Positions 12,934 to 21,206 of a stretch of 22,307 nt of DNA are shown piece by piece; position 1 is the first letter of the stretch; each line of letters starts with the position of its first letter. Origin of the DNA: a virus; IMG/VR virus record IMGVR_UViG_3300020439_000090, positions 1-22,307 of that record. The stretch is one strand, 5' to 3'. Under the pieces are notes generated by a model. That model did no database searches. It saw only the letters and a program-made list of their open reading frames with translations, and had not been told where the DNA came from. The translations under genes and the position numbers were made by a program.

Positions 12934-12965
12934 AGTTGACTATTGTTTAAAAAGGAAGTATCATT

Positions 12966-13313
12966 ATGAGTAAGACTTGTGAACATTGTGGATACTTATT
13001 AGACGATGATAACCACTGTTATGAGTGCGAACAAAGACGTGAAGAAATTGGTAATCTTATAGACCTAGCAGGAAGAAAAGAGATAATGGATAAAAAGAAG
13101 TTTGATTCAGTAGACAAACCTATACACTACAATGCAGGTGGTATCGAAGCTATTGATGCTATCCTGGCTGCAACAAATGATTTAAGTGAAGGTTATTTAC
13201 AAGGTAACATTCTTAAATACGTGTGGAGATACAGGTACAAAAATCGTATAGAAGATTTAAAGAAAGCACGTTGGTATTTAAATAAGTTAATTGAGATCTA
13301 TGAGCATAAATAA
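12966..13313 (+). CDS. Zinc-ribbon plus DUF3310 (T7 gp1.7-type) protein
   Basis: A 115-residue two-part protein. Residues 5-21 form a small zinc ribbon (C5-x2-C8 ... C18-x2-C21). Residues about 48-112 match the DUF3310 family: 'VDKPIHYNAGGIEAIDAI', 'GYLQGNILKYVWRYRYKN' and 'EDLKKARWYLNKLIE'. T7 gp1.7, a dGMP/dTMP kinase, is associated with this type of domain, so a nucleotide-metabolism role beside RNR and MazG is reasonable but inferred. The N-terminal zinc ribbon is an addition not found in the shortest family members. AAAAAGGAAG precedes ATG 12966. Confidence 0.82.
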   Translation: MSKTCEHCGYLLDDDNHCYECEQRREEIGNLIDLAGRKEIMDKKKFDSVDKPIHYNAGGIEAIDAILAATNDLSEGYLQGNILKYVWRYRYKNRIEDLKKARWYLNKLIEIYEHK

Positions 13314-13518
13314 TAAAAGAAAAACCCTTGAGCAAGAAGCCCAAGAGTTTCTAATGAAAGGCAAAGAAGTTATTCCCCAAGGATCTATAAAGCTTGGGGA
13401 TTACTTTGCTGGATGCGCTCTGTCTGGTTTGATAGCATCTGGCAAGTACCTACGGTCTGACGAGATTGTGGATGAAGCTTACAAGTATCGAGACAGGATG
13501 CTTAAAGCCAATAAATAA
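13300..13518 (+). CDS. Small conserved phage protein, 72 aa
   Basis: A 72-residue protein. The first ATG is at 13300; a TTG nine bases earlier is in frame but not needed. It overlaps the preceding gene by 14 bases. The central block 'LGDYFAGCALSGLIASGKYL' followed by 'EAYKYRDRML' resembles a short helical protein seen repeatedly in phages ('D-Y-F-A-x-x-A-L-x-G-L-L-A ... A-Y-x-x-A-D-x-M-L'), of unknown function. It is the last plus-strand gene, ending about 20 bases before the convergent terminator. Confidence 0.75.
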   Translation: MSINNKRKTLEQEAQEFLMKGKEVIPQGSIKLGDYFAGCALSGLIASGKYLRSDEIVDEAYKYRDRMLKANK

Positions 13519-13535
13519 TAACACTCCCACAAACT

Positions 13536-13570
13536 AAACCCCTAGCTGATCACTAGGGGTTTTTCTTTTA
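13536..13570 (+). terminator. Intrinsic terminator between convergent blocks
   Basis: AAACCCCTAG (13536-13545) and CTAGGGGTTT (13553-13562) form a perfect 10-bp stem with a 7-base loop (CTGATCA), followed by TTCTTTTA: a textbook Rho-independent terminator for the plus-strand operon. Read on the minus strand, the same stem is followed by a weaker AGTTTGTGGG tract, so it may also partly end the late transcript, whose last gene stops only a few bases away (13568). Confidence 0.9.
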
Positions 13571-16500
13571 GTAAGGTTCGTTATCCTGTACTTGAGGTAC
13601 AATACTTAGGAGCCTAAGTCTTCTGTTTATTTCCTGTTCAACAGTCTCTGAAGAAGATATCATACTGTCTGCACTTTCATATCCCATCTTCATTGCAGCA
13701 GCATCAAATACCTCAGCCCCTTCTCTATTTTTAATTATTACATAGTTGTTTCTTATAAACCCTCTAGCTTGCAAAGTCTTAGTAGCAACATAAGCGTTAA
13801 ACATATTTTCTACACGTTCACGCTCTTGGTTTATACGCTTCTTGATCCAACCTTCTAGTACTTCTTTCTTTTCTTTAGAGGATATTCTAGGATCAACTAC
13901 AATCTCATTGTAAGTCATAGTTCCAAATCTTTTGGAGGCTGGAGCATTTTCACGCCAGTCTGCAAACTCCTCAGATAAACTTGGCTCACCTGTCTCTGGT
14001 ATACCTTTAGCTAATCTCTGTCTTAGTATAAGATCAATGTTAGCATTCGGAACATTTCTTTTACTGTAGATCTCATAGTCTTTTAACTGCATCTTGTTCA
14101 TCTCTTCTTCAAGACCAGTTAGTGGTGGCTCATCAGAAGAACCATAGATTTGTTTTATTACTGGATTGACTGTACCAATAGCTACTGGATTAGAGAACCT
14201 GTAGTACTGTATATCATTCTCACCATTAAAAGACTGGGTATACTGCAGGAAGTCAGTGTCCATCAACATACGAGTAGACTGACCAGCTATAACTCCTGAT
14301 GTTGAGAACTTAGTTCCTTTTGTATTTACTTCTGATGTTAAAGCTAAGTCACGAGTGAAGGGAGAGCCAGCAGCATCTACATCAAGTTGACCCATCATAT
14401 CCCTAGCTAATGTCTGAGGGTATGTGAAGGTAGATAGTACATTACCTAGTTCTTTTTCAAAAGCCTCTGAGTCACCTGTCTTAGCATAATCAACGAGTGC
14501 TGAACCAACAGCTATATCAAAACTAAACTCTGGTATACCACCTAGTATTTCTAGAACTTCTTTTTTATCTAGTTCTGCTGGAAGTCCATTCTCTTTACGC
14601 CAAGCGTAGTCACCTATATACATATGTAGAAGTGCAGGACCAAGGTATTGCTTCATGTCCTCAGTCATACCTTCAGAATTTAACATAGTATTTCTTAGAG
14701 TAGCGTAGTCAGATTCACCTTGTCTTAATTCCGCTACTTTATATCCACCGAAGATCATCATAGCACCAGTCATTTGTCTGGCATATCTTAAAGAAGCATC
14801 TTCCGTTTTAGAAGTTATGTTAGTCTGTTGCAGTATTTCACCAATAATAGGTGTGTACTCAGCTACCATTTGTAAATGGTTACCTACATACCTAGGAAAT
14901 GGAACACCTAAACCCTCTGATATCATAAAAGGATATCGTCTATTTAAATCCACTAATCCTTTTGTTGCTTTACCTAGAGCAGAGTCATCATCTCTAAACG
15001 TTCTCTGCATAGTAAAACGGTTAGCGTCTTCTATAGATTTCTCAAGATTTATTTCAGGTGGTAGATCATCTAAACTTTTGTTAGCTCTTAACCAATCTGC
15101 TAAAGTGGTATTGTATTTTTCTCTGAATTGTCTATCAAGAGATCCGTAGAACATACCCTCTTTAAGAACACTGTCTGTTGCTGTGTTGAAAGTATTAACG
15201 AAGCGACCTGCTTTAGCCATAATACTTTGACCTTCAAGACCAACATCAACACGCATCGAGTCATTAAACAAACGCTTGTACTGCTCACCACCCTCTTCAA
15301 AAAGTATTTCTCTTATCACTGAGGCTTCAGCTTTATTAAAACTGTATCCTCTCAGGATAGCTGTCATGTTAGGTAGGAAGTCTCTTATAGCTTGAGTCTC
15401 ACCTTTAACTATACCTCTATACAAAGCTCTGTTTGTTTGATCTACAATGTCTGTAGCTACAAGTATACCTGAGTTACGAAGGTTTCTCATAGTTGTTACA
15501 GGCTGAGATGTCATGAAAGATATACGCATAGCGTCTAGGTCTTGAAGAAAGTTCCTAGCTTTATTTGTAAGTGTAGGATCTGACCCTCTTCGGATAGCTT
15601 CCTTACCCATCATTACCATCTCATCAGATGACATAGAGGAAGCTCCCTTTTCAAAGAGAGTATCAAGACCTGATAAGTTAGCACCTCTCTTTACAGCACT
15701 AGCAAAACCAAGAGTTTGACCAGCCCGGGAAACTTCTGATAAGTATATCAAAGAGAACTCATCCCTTGATAACCCATACTTAGATCTAACTTCGTTTAGT
15801 ACATCAAAGACTTCACCTGTCTCATCATTTCTTATAGCATCTGCGATACCTTGGGTAATACGTTCACTGTCTTTTATATCTAACCTGTCTGATTTCATCA
15901 GGTCTATACTAGCTGCTGCAATTCTACGCATTGTATCTGAAGATAGACCAGACTCAAAGATAACATCTGCACTAGGATCTGACATAGCTTTTAAGAGAGC
16001 TTTACCTTTTGCTACTCTCTCAGGATCTAATTTACCTTTTAGTTTAGCTCCTTTGACTCCTGCTCTAGCTGATAGAACTTCTTCTAAGTCCGACACTCTA
16101 GACAAAGCAGCTTTCTTCTCTGCATCCGTAGCACTCTTGATAGTATTCATAGCCTGTCTAGACTTAACTTGTCTTTCAGCTTTGAGCATATCTTTACGCT
16201 CAAGCAACATGTCATCAGCTTTTATTCTATTCTTTCTACCGATAGTACCACCAAGGTAACCTAGACCAGCACCCATAGCTCCTTCAGTAACACCACCAAT
16301 AGTAGCATCAAACAGGAGATCTTTTCCTGTGTATTCGTAACCGTCAATTACTTCTTCTCTAGTTTCTCCTTGTGCTCCTGCCTGTACAGCACCAATAGAT
16401 GCACCAGTAACAGCACCAGTAGCAGCGTCCTTGAGAGCCTGTTGTTTTACGTTACGTTTAAGACCAGTGCTAACAACATTCTTCTTAAGGTGATCTTTAA

Positions 16501-16951
16501 GACCATACCGTACAGCTAACTGAGTAGCTTTAGTAGCAGCCTTAGCTCCTAGCTTACCTACACCAAAACTACCTAGACCAACGTAGGTAGATGGCGCAGT
16601 GAATATAGCTCCTGCAAAATCTCCAACACTATCTCCGAAGCCTTGACCAGCAGACTCTGAGTTATCAAATGCTTGCATAAGTCTACCGAAAGCTTCTTTA
16701 CCTTTCGGGTTGTAGTCTTTGCTCTTTACATAGTTGAGATCACGTACAGCTTCTACTTCATTCCAAGACTGGTAACGCATGTGGGTTATGAAGTCTTTTG
16801 CTAAACCATCAAAGCCTTTATCTAACATCTCTTCTTTGGAGTACTTATACCTACCACCTGAAAAGAATTTTACTAGATCAGCTTTAAACTCATCATCTTC
16901 AACAAGGGATACAAAGTCAGTCTCTTCTGCTCTTTGTGTATAGTCTACCAT
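13568..16951 (-). CDS. Large internal virion (ejection) protein, 1127 aa
   Basis: A 1127-residue protein, the last and longest gene of the late block. By size, position and composition it is a counterpart of the large podovirus internal core proteins (T7 gp15/gp16 class) that are ejected to build a channel for DNA. Three Gly/Ala-rich, weakly hydrophobic stretches (about 103-138, 176-195, 215-238, e.g. AATGAVTGASIGAVQAGAQG) look like glycine-zipper membrane-inserting segments. The remainder is long, charged and helical. No lysozyme or transglycosylase motif is present; that activity is a separate gene at 18507-19379. GAGGTAACC-like sequence just before the ATG is the ribosome-binding site, seven bases after the preceding stop. 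Family assignment is by context. Confidence 0.75.
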   Translation of the reverse strand: MVDYTQRAEETDFVSLVEDDEFKADLVKFFSGGRYKYSKEEMLDKGFDGLAKDFITHMRYQSWNEVEAVRDLNYVKSKDYNPKGKEAFGRLMQAFDNSESAGQGFGDSVGDFAGAIFTAPSTYVGLGSFGVGKLGAKAATKATQLAVRYGLKDHLKKNVVSTGLKRNVKQQALKDAATGAVTGASIGAVQAGAQGETREEVIDGYEYTGKDLLFDATIGGVTEGAMGAGLGYLGGTIGRKNRIKADDMLLERKDMLKAERQVKSRQAMNTIKSATDAEKKAALSRVSDLEEVLSARAGVKGAKLKGKLDPERVAKGKALLKAMSDPSADVIFESGLSSDTMRRIAAASIDLMKSDRLDIKDSERITQGIADAIRNDETGEVFDVLNEVRSKYGLSRDEFSLIYLSEVSRAGQTLGFASAVKRGANLSGLDTLFEKGASSMSSDEMVMMGKEAIRRGSDPTLTNKARNFLQDLDAMRISFMTSQPVTTMRNLRNSGILVATDIVDQTNRALYRGIVKGETQAIRDFLPNMTAILRGYSFNKAEASVIREILFEEGGEQYKRLFNDSMRVDVGLEGQSIMAKAGRFVNTFNTATDSVLKEGMFYGSLDRQFREKYNTTLADWLRANKSLDDLPPEINLEKSIEDANRFTMQRTFRDDDSALGKATKGLVDLNRRYPFMISEGLGVPFPRYVGNHLQMVAEYTPIIGEILQQTNITSKTEDASLRYARQMTGAMMIFGGYKVAELRQGESDYATLRNTMLNSEGMTEDMKQYLGPALLHMYIGDYAWRKENGLPAELDKKEVLEILGGIPEFSFDIAVGSALVDYAKTGDSEAFEKELGNVLSTFTYPQTLARDMMGQLDVDAAGSPFTRDLALTSEVNTKGTKFSTSGVIAGQSTRMLMDTDFLQYTQSFNGENDIQYYRFSNPVAIGTVNPVIKQIYGSSDEPPLTGLEEEMNKMQLKDYEIYSKRNVPNANIDLILRQRLAKGIPETGEPSLSEEFADWRENAPASKRFGTMTYNEIVVDPRISSKEKKEVLEGWIKKRINQERERVENMFNAYVATKTLQARGFIRNNYVIIKNREGAEVFDAAAMKMGYESADSMISSSETVEQEINRRLRLLSIVPQVQDNEPY

Positions 16952-16958
16952 AGGTTAC

Positions 16959-17936
16959 CTACTGATTTAGTATATTATTATCAATTATAAAACTTGGTGG
17001 GGCAATTACATTACTTGTGTTTGATATGTTGTTCTCATTTTCATCACCTGTAGTAATAGGTTCTACGTTGAAGTCAGCAGTGTTTGTAGAGAAGTCATAC
17101 TGAGTAGCTATCTGATCTAGAGTTGCACCACCTAACAAGAGAGAGTTTACTTTATTAGTAATGTCATCTGTTATATCTCCTATATCTACATCTAGGTATG
17201 GGTCTGCTCTTCTCTCAGTATAATACTCAAGAGCTTTATTTACTATACGACCAGCAGCCGATGGATTGGTCCAATTAAATACTGTTCTACCACCTTCGTT
17301 AGTCATTCCTCCAAAACCTAATAGAGGTGCTAATTGACGTTCTATAAGTTTTTCTGCCTGTGCTTTTTTCTCAGGTGTAAACTCTGTCAGACTAATTAGA
17401 TTTAAACCAAACGGACCTACCGAAGGTAAACTCTCACCAGATATATCACCTATCATACTAGCAGCTTCACCTACTTCTGAAGGAGTAGTCGCAGAGAATA
17501 TAGCATTGATAAGTTTCTCAGCAGTTACTTCTTCACCAGCACCAGAATCGAGAGCATACTCCATAGCTTGTGCAAGCTTTTCTGGTGGTACATTTTCTAG
17601 TATAGCTTTAGACATTTTATTAATGTTTTTTCTACTAATATCCTTATCTGGATCTTCGTCTAGTTTGGTAAGTCTTGTAATAAGAGATTCTAATTGACCA
17701 GACATCTCAAGAGCTAGTGCAGCTTTACTATCGAATCCAAAAGTTTTAGCCTTAGATATTCTAGCTTGGCTTTCTTTTCTTGCATCTCTTATATCTTGTA
17801 GTTTTTTAAGACCAGACTCCATGAGGTACTTCTGCTGTGCTAGAAGTATATCAGCAGCCCTTTGCTTCTTAGCATCCATTTCTGCACTGTATTCTTTAGC
17901 AGCACCAGCTAACATTTGTAGAGGCATTATAGCCAT
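16959..17936 (-). CDS. Helical putative internal virion protein, 325 aa
   Basis: A 325-residue protein. Residues about 5-65 form a long amphipathic helix (MLAGAAKEYSAEMDAKKQRA, then LLAQQKYLMESGLKKLQDIR), 75-160 are helical and acidic, and the C-terminal 50 residues are Asn/Thr-rich and probably disordered (NENNISNTSN). It lies between the 189-residue structural protein and the 1127-residue internal protein, so it is most likely a virion component of the ejected core. The start is ATG 17936 with a GAGAGGATAA ribosome-binding site formed by the last codons of the upstream gene. I do not recognise a named family. Confidence 0.7.
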   Translation of the reverse strand: MAIMPLQMLAGAAKEYSAEMDAKKQRAADILLAQQKYLMESGLKKLQDIRDARKESQARISKAKTFGFDSKAALALEMSGQLESLITRLTKLDEDPDKDISRKNINKMSKAILENVPPEKLAQAMEYALDSGAGEEVTAEKLINAIFSATTPSEVGEAASMIGDISGESLPSVGPFGLNLISLTEFTPEKKAQAEKLIERQLAPLLGFGGMTNEGGRTVFNWTNPSAAGRIVNKALEYYTERRADPYLDVDIGDITDDITNKVNSLLLGGATLDQIATQYDFSTNTADFNVEPITTGDENENNISNTSNVIAPPSFIIDNNILNQ

Positions 17937-17940
17937 ACTG

Positions 17941-18510
17941 TTATCCTCTCGACATTAAACCACGAGGCTGTGGCTTTTCTTTTATTTCACTAGCTACGTC
18001 TTCAACCTCTTCAGGTATATCTCCTGTAGTCTCCTGCTCTACGTCCATAGTAGGTGTTGCTTTTGCAAAGTCTCCAAGCATTTCAAAACCTGCATCACGT
18101 TCATCCTCAGGTGTTTCCTTCATTGCTTTTCGTAGTAGTAGGTTAAGTTTATTTCTTTTTTCTTCTTCTGCTAACTCAGTATTCTTAAAGTCTTCTATGT
18201 AGTTAATACCTGCTTGTTCAGCAGTAACCTTTAAGTATTTATGTATAACAGGGGCAATGATAAGACTAACATCTATGTTATGGATACCTCTAGCAACGGC
18301 TGTAGTAAGAGCAGCTTGAGTTGCATGTTTTATTGGTAGTCCAAACTCTAATGAAAATAATAAATTGTCTAACCTCTCAGGATCAGATAACCTATTCATA
18401 TGCCACAGGACTGCATCATTAGGATCTGTAATCTCAGGCGGTCTTTCATAAGGAGCATTACGTGGAGTTTTAGTCAAAGACTGACCGGGAATAGGCCCAT
18501 CGAATATCAT
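17941..18510 (-). CDS. Conserved marine-phage virion protein, 189 aa
   Basis: A 189-residue protein starting 'MIFDGPIPGQSLTKTPRNAP' and followed by 'YERPPEITDPNDA'. I recognise this N-terminal signature and the later 'G-I-H-N-I-D-V-S-L-I-I-A-P-V-I-H' block (residues 76-91) from structural gene clusters of marine podo- and myoviruses, where it is annotated as a hypothetical or structural protein. The middle is helical and the C-terminal 40 residues are acidic and disordered. It overlaps the transglycosylase gene by 4 bases (ATGA), so the two are translationally coupled. The exact place in the virion is unknown. Confidence 0.75.
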   Translation of the reverse strand: MIFDGPIPGQSLTKTPRNAPYERPPEITDPNDAVLWHMNRLSDPERLDNLLFSLEFGLPIKHATQAALTTAVARGIHNIDVSLIIAPVIHKYLKVTAEQAGINYIEDFKNTELAEEEKRNKLNLLLRKAMKETPEDERDAGFEMLGDFAKATPTMDVEQETTGDIPEEVEDVASEIKEKPQPRGLMSRG

Positions 18511-19379
18511 GATTCACCTCTGTAGTTTTTTATAGCTTTTAAATACTTTGGTACGAAAGGCATAACATTTTTCTTACTCAGAGAAAGACCTTTACCTCCT
18601 AAACCAATTCCGTCATGGTGAAGGGCATACACGTACTCGTTTCCGTACCCTTTATTCCTAGCAGTCTCAAAGTTATCAAGAGTATGATCTACAAGAGCTT
18701 GAACCTGAATGTCTACATTCCACCTGTTTTCATTTGTAATACCGTACTTAGAACCTGTATCATCTATGAATTGTCCAACGCCTGAAGCACTTGAATCAGT
18801 GGATGCAGCATCAGGATTAAAACCTGACTCGGCTCTAGCGATAGCTAATGTATAAGCAATCTCATAGTCAGTCATGCCCATCTTACTACCGACTTCAATA
18901 ATTTTATTTACTACTGTTTGTTGTACTTCAATAGATGCATCACCAGACTTACGTGAGTTTCCTCTTAGGCCACCTTCTATAAGTTCAGTATTAAAGTAAG
19001 ATTGTTCTACAGGCTCTCTATCTTTTCCACCTTTCTTACCGTACAGATCTTCTGTTAGTTTTAAAGGATCGTAGTCTTCATCTAGTTTATCTTTTGCTTC
19101 TTTAGCTATTCTTTCTTCTTCAGTAGAAAACAATTCCATCCAAGGTGACATGCTATCTTCTTCTGGTCTTATAGTATTCCTAGCAAATATACGTTGAACA
19201 CCTCTACTGGCATCGTCCATACCAATCTTCATGTCTGTAATCTTCTCTTGTCCTTGAGATAACATCTGTTGAGTTCTCTGTCTAGAACCAAGACCAGCTT
19301 TACTTTCTGATTGAATACTTTGTTCTTGCTTTGGTAAACGTTCTAACTCATTTAATTTTTTTAGGTGATTAAAAGCCAT
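18507..19379 (-). CDS. Virion-associated lytic transglycosylase (SLT fold)
   Basis: A 290-residue protein with a C-terminal lysozyme-like domain. Residues about 150-285 carry the soluble lytic transglycosylase motifs: catalytic Glu E184 in 'IARAESGFNPDAAS', then 'SASGVGQFIDDTGSKYG' (197-213, the G-L-M-Q-type motif) and 'YALHHDG' (251-257). The first 145 residues are charged, low in hydrophobics and probably extended, an attachment region rather than a signal peptide. It would cut peptidoglycan during genome ejection. In T7 this activity is fused to gp16; here it is a stand-alone gene in the internal-protein cluster. The start is ATG 19379, 11 bases after the preceding stop, with an AAGGGATAC ribosome-binding site. 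Confidence 0.9.
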   Translation of the reverse strand: MAFNHLKKLNELERLPKQEQSIQSESKAGLGSRQRTQQMLSQGQEKITDMKIGMDDASRGVQRIFARNTIRPEEDSMSPWMELFSTEEERIAKEAKDKLDEDYDPLKLTEDLYGKKGGKDREPVEQSYFNTELIEGGLRGNSRKSGDASIEVQQTVVNKIIEVGSKMGMTDYEIAYTLAIARAESGFNPDAASTDSSASGVGQFIDDTGSKYGITNENRWNVDIQVQALVDHTLDNFETARNKGYGNEYVYALHHDGIGLGGKGLSLSKKNVMPFVPKYLKAIKNYRGES

Positions 19380-19390
19380 TAAAGTATCCC

Positions 19391-21193
19391 TTAAAACTTA
19401 TCGAATAGCCACTTAAAGAAAGCACCACCAATTTCTTGGTTAGCTCCTATGTCAGCTTGCAGTTTAGCAGCGTCAAGTGTAGCATCAGCAGCTAGTTTCT
19501 GCAACACAATTGCACTAGATCTATCTTGATCATTCTGATAAGCATTGAATACGTAATCCATCTCATCACGTTCACGCTGCCAGATCTCATCTAGTTCTGC
19601 CTGAGATAAAGCGTTTTGTTCTTTAGCTACATACATGGCCTGTTCATTAGCTGTAGCCTGATTGATAGTAGCTGCTGTCTGTCTCCACTTAGCATTAGCT
19701 TGGGCAACAACTAAACTGTTAGTGACCATGAATTGTCTGAATGCATTATCCTGTGCTACGTTGAACTGTCTAGTAGCATTAGTAGCATTCTTATCAAACT
19801 GTTTCATAGCGTTAGTTTGATCTGTGTTAAACTTAGAAATGTTTGTTTGTAAGTCTGCAAAGAATTGGTTTGTCTGGTTTTCAGAAGCAGCATTAAACTG
19901 AGAGGCAGCATTCTCTGCAGCCTGATCAGTTAGTATTGACTGTATGTTCTGTTGTGCTTTGAACATAGACACTTGCTGTTCGTTATTTAGATTAGTTAGA
20001 TCCATATTAAGAAAAGCCTGAGCATTCTGTACAGCAGCCTGTTGTCTATTATTTAAGTTAGCCATATCTAGTTGTGACAATGCGGCAGCTTCAGCCATAA
20101 CCATAGCCTGATCATTACTTAAGTTAGCTAAGTTCATCGTGTTGGATGCACGAGAGTTCTCTAGAGCTACCTGCTGTTCAGCAGTAAAGTTCATGTTAGC
20201 TATATCACTTACTTTAGATGCGTTAGCTACACGAGATTGAAACTCTTGGTCAAACTCTTGACCCATAAACTCAGCACGTTGCTGTGCTGCAAGCATAGCA
20301 CGTTGTTGTCTGTTTGACAAGTTCTGAGATTCAAATTGTGCTTGAGTAGCTGCATCAGCTTGAGCTATAGGCAATGCTGATTCCATAGCTGCCTGTACAA
20401 CAGCTTGACCTGCAAGGCTAGATGCACCAAGACCTCTAGCAGCCATAGCACTGGTAGCTGCTCTCATAGCACCAGCAGCCCAAGCAGGTGTTTTACCTCC
20501 TTGGAAGTCTTGCATCAACCCATCGAGTTGACCTTGTACTGTAGCTTGTTTAGTGGGAGTGGCTTGTGCCGCTTGGATTTGCTCTGTGAACTGTGCGGCT
20601 TTAGCAGCATCTGCAGCACCAGAAATAATCTCACCCTGTTGTATCTGTCTTTGTACAGGGTTCTGCATCATACTTGCAGCACCTTGAGCAGCCTGTAGCC
20701 CAGAGACTGCTGACTGGTTTTGTTGTGCTGCTGCAACTTGAGCTTGTCCAGAGACTTGCCCTTGTTGAGCTTGGAGTGTTCCTAATTGTTGTCCTACTTG
20801 TTTTTGAGTAGATCCAGCTTGCATAGTAGCAGTCAAAGGAGTAGTGGGTGCAGTGGCTTGTGCTGCTGTTCCTGCAGTAGCTACTTTAGCTGTAGTAGCT
20901 TTTTGATCTTTTGGTTGTGCTATCTCTGTAGTAGCATCTGGTGTAATCATAGCCATATTAGGTTCTGCTACTTTAACACCTTTGGCTTTGGTCATACCAC
21001 CTGGAGCCATACCAACAGGTTCTTTAGTAGGTAAGCCTTGTATCTCTTTTGCTTTACGTGCTAGTCTTTGCACAAGAGATTTAGCATCAGGTTTAGATTG
21101 CATAAATGCTTCCATCTCATCTTTTTGAGAAGATCCAGTGTAACCTGCTGCCTTTAGGATTTTTAACTGTTGTTCGTTATTGAATACTTCCAT
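19391..21193 (-). CDS. Ala/Gln-rich helical repeat virion protein, 600 aa
   Basis: A 600-residue protein with very high Ala, Gln and Asn content. Residues 1-55 are a charged helical head and 56-230 a low-complexity Ala/Gln/Thr linker. From 291 a 22-residue unit repeats: NLSNRQQ (291), EFDQEFQ (313), NFTAEQQ (335), NLSNDQA (357), NLNNRQQ (379), NLNNEQQ (401). Then Phe recurs every 11 residues (433, 444, 455, 466, 477, 488) in units like F-N-x-x-x-x-N-A-x-R-Q. Such hendecad periodicity indicates a long right-handed helical rod or bundle. The C-terminus is aromatic (GGAFFKWLFDKF). It precedes the transglycosylase, so an internal-core or ejected protein is likely. I know similar proteins from marine phages without a proven role. 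Confidence 0.8.
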   Translation of the reverse strand: MEVFNNEQQLKILKAAGYTGSSQKDEMEAFMQSKPDAKSLVQRLARKAKEIQGLPTKEPVGMAPGGMTKAKGVKVAEPNMAMITPDATTEIAQPKDQKATTAKVATAGTAAQATAPTTPLTATMQAGSTQKQVGQQLGTLQAQQGQVSGQAQVAAAQQNQSAVSGLQAAQGAASMMQNPVQRQIQQGEIISGAADAAKAAQFTEQIQAAQATPTKQATVQGQLDGLMQDFQGGKTPAWAAGAMRAATSAMAARGLGASSLAGQAVVQAAMESALPIAQADAATQAQFESQNLSNRQQRAMLAAQQRAEFMGQEFDQEFQSRVANASKVSDIANMNFTAEQQVALENSRASNTMNLANLSNDQAMVMAEAAALSQLDMANLNNRQQAAVQNAQAFLNMDLTNLNNEQQVSMFKAQQNIQSILTDQAAENAASQFNAASENQTNQFFADLQTNISKFNTDQTNAMKQFDKNATNATRQFNVAQDNAFRQFMVTNSLVVAQANAKWRQTAATINQATANEQAMYVAKEQNALSQAELDEIWQRERDEMDYVFNAYQNDQDRSSAIVLQKLAADATLDAAKLQADIGANQEIGGAFFKWLFDKF

Positions 21194-21206
21194 TATTTAT
21201 TTCCTA

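Noticed and set aside
12936-12964. TTGACT, 17-base spacer, TATCAT: sigma70-like promoter before the zinc-ribbon/DUF3310 gene
   Set aside because: The spacing is ideal, but transcription would begin at or inside the start codon of the gene (12966), and the hexamers overlap its ribosome-binding site; it is probably a chance match.
3664-13518. Phage-encoded RNA polymerase or phage-specific promoters as in T7
   Set aside because: No frame has RNA polymerase motifs and I found no long promoter-like sequence repeated between genes; transcription may rely on the host polymerase, although genes outside the window cannot be excluded.
13568-21193. Many plus-strand open frames of 60-110 codons opposite the late genes (e.g. 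14817-15149, 20405-20698)
   Set aside because: They are antisense shadows, Ser/Cys/Leu-rich as expected from reversed Ala/Gln/Glu codons, and none has a plausible ribosome-binding site or coupling.
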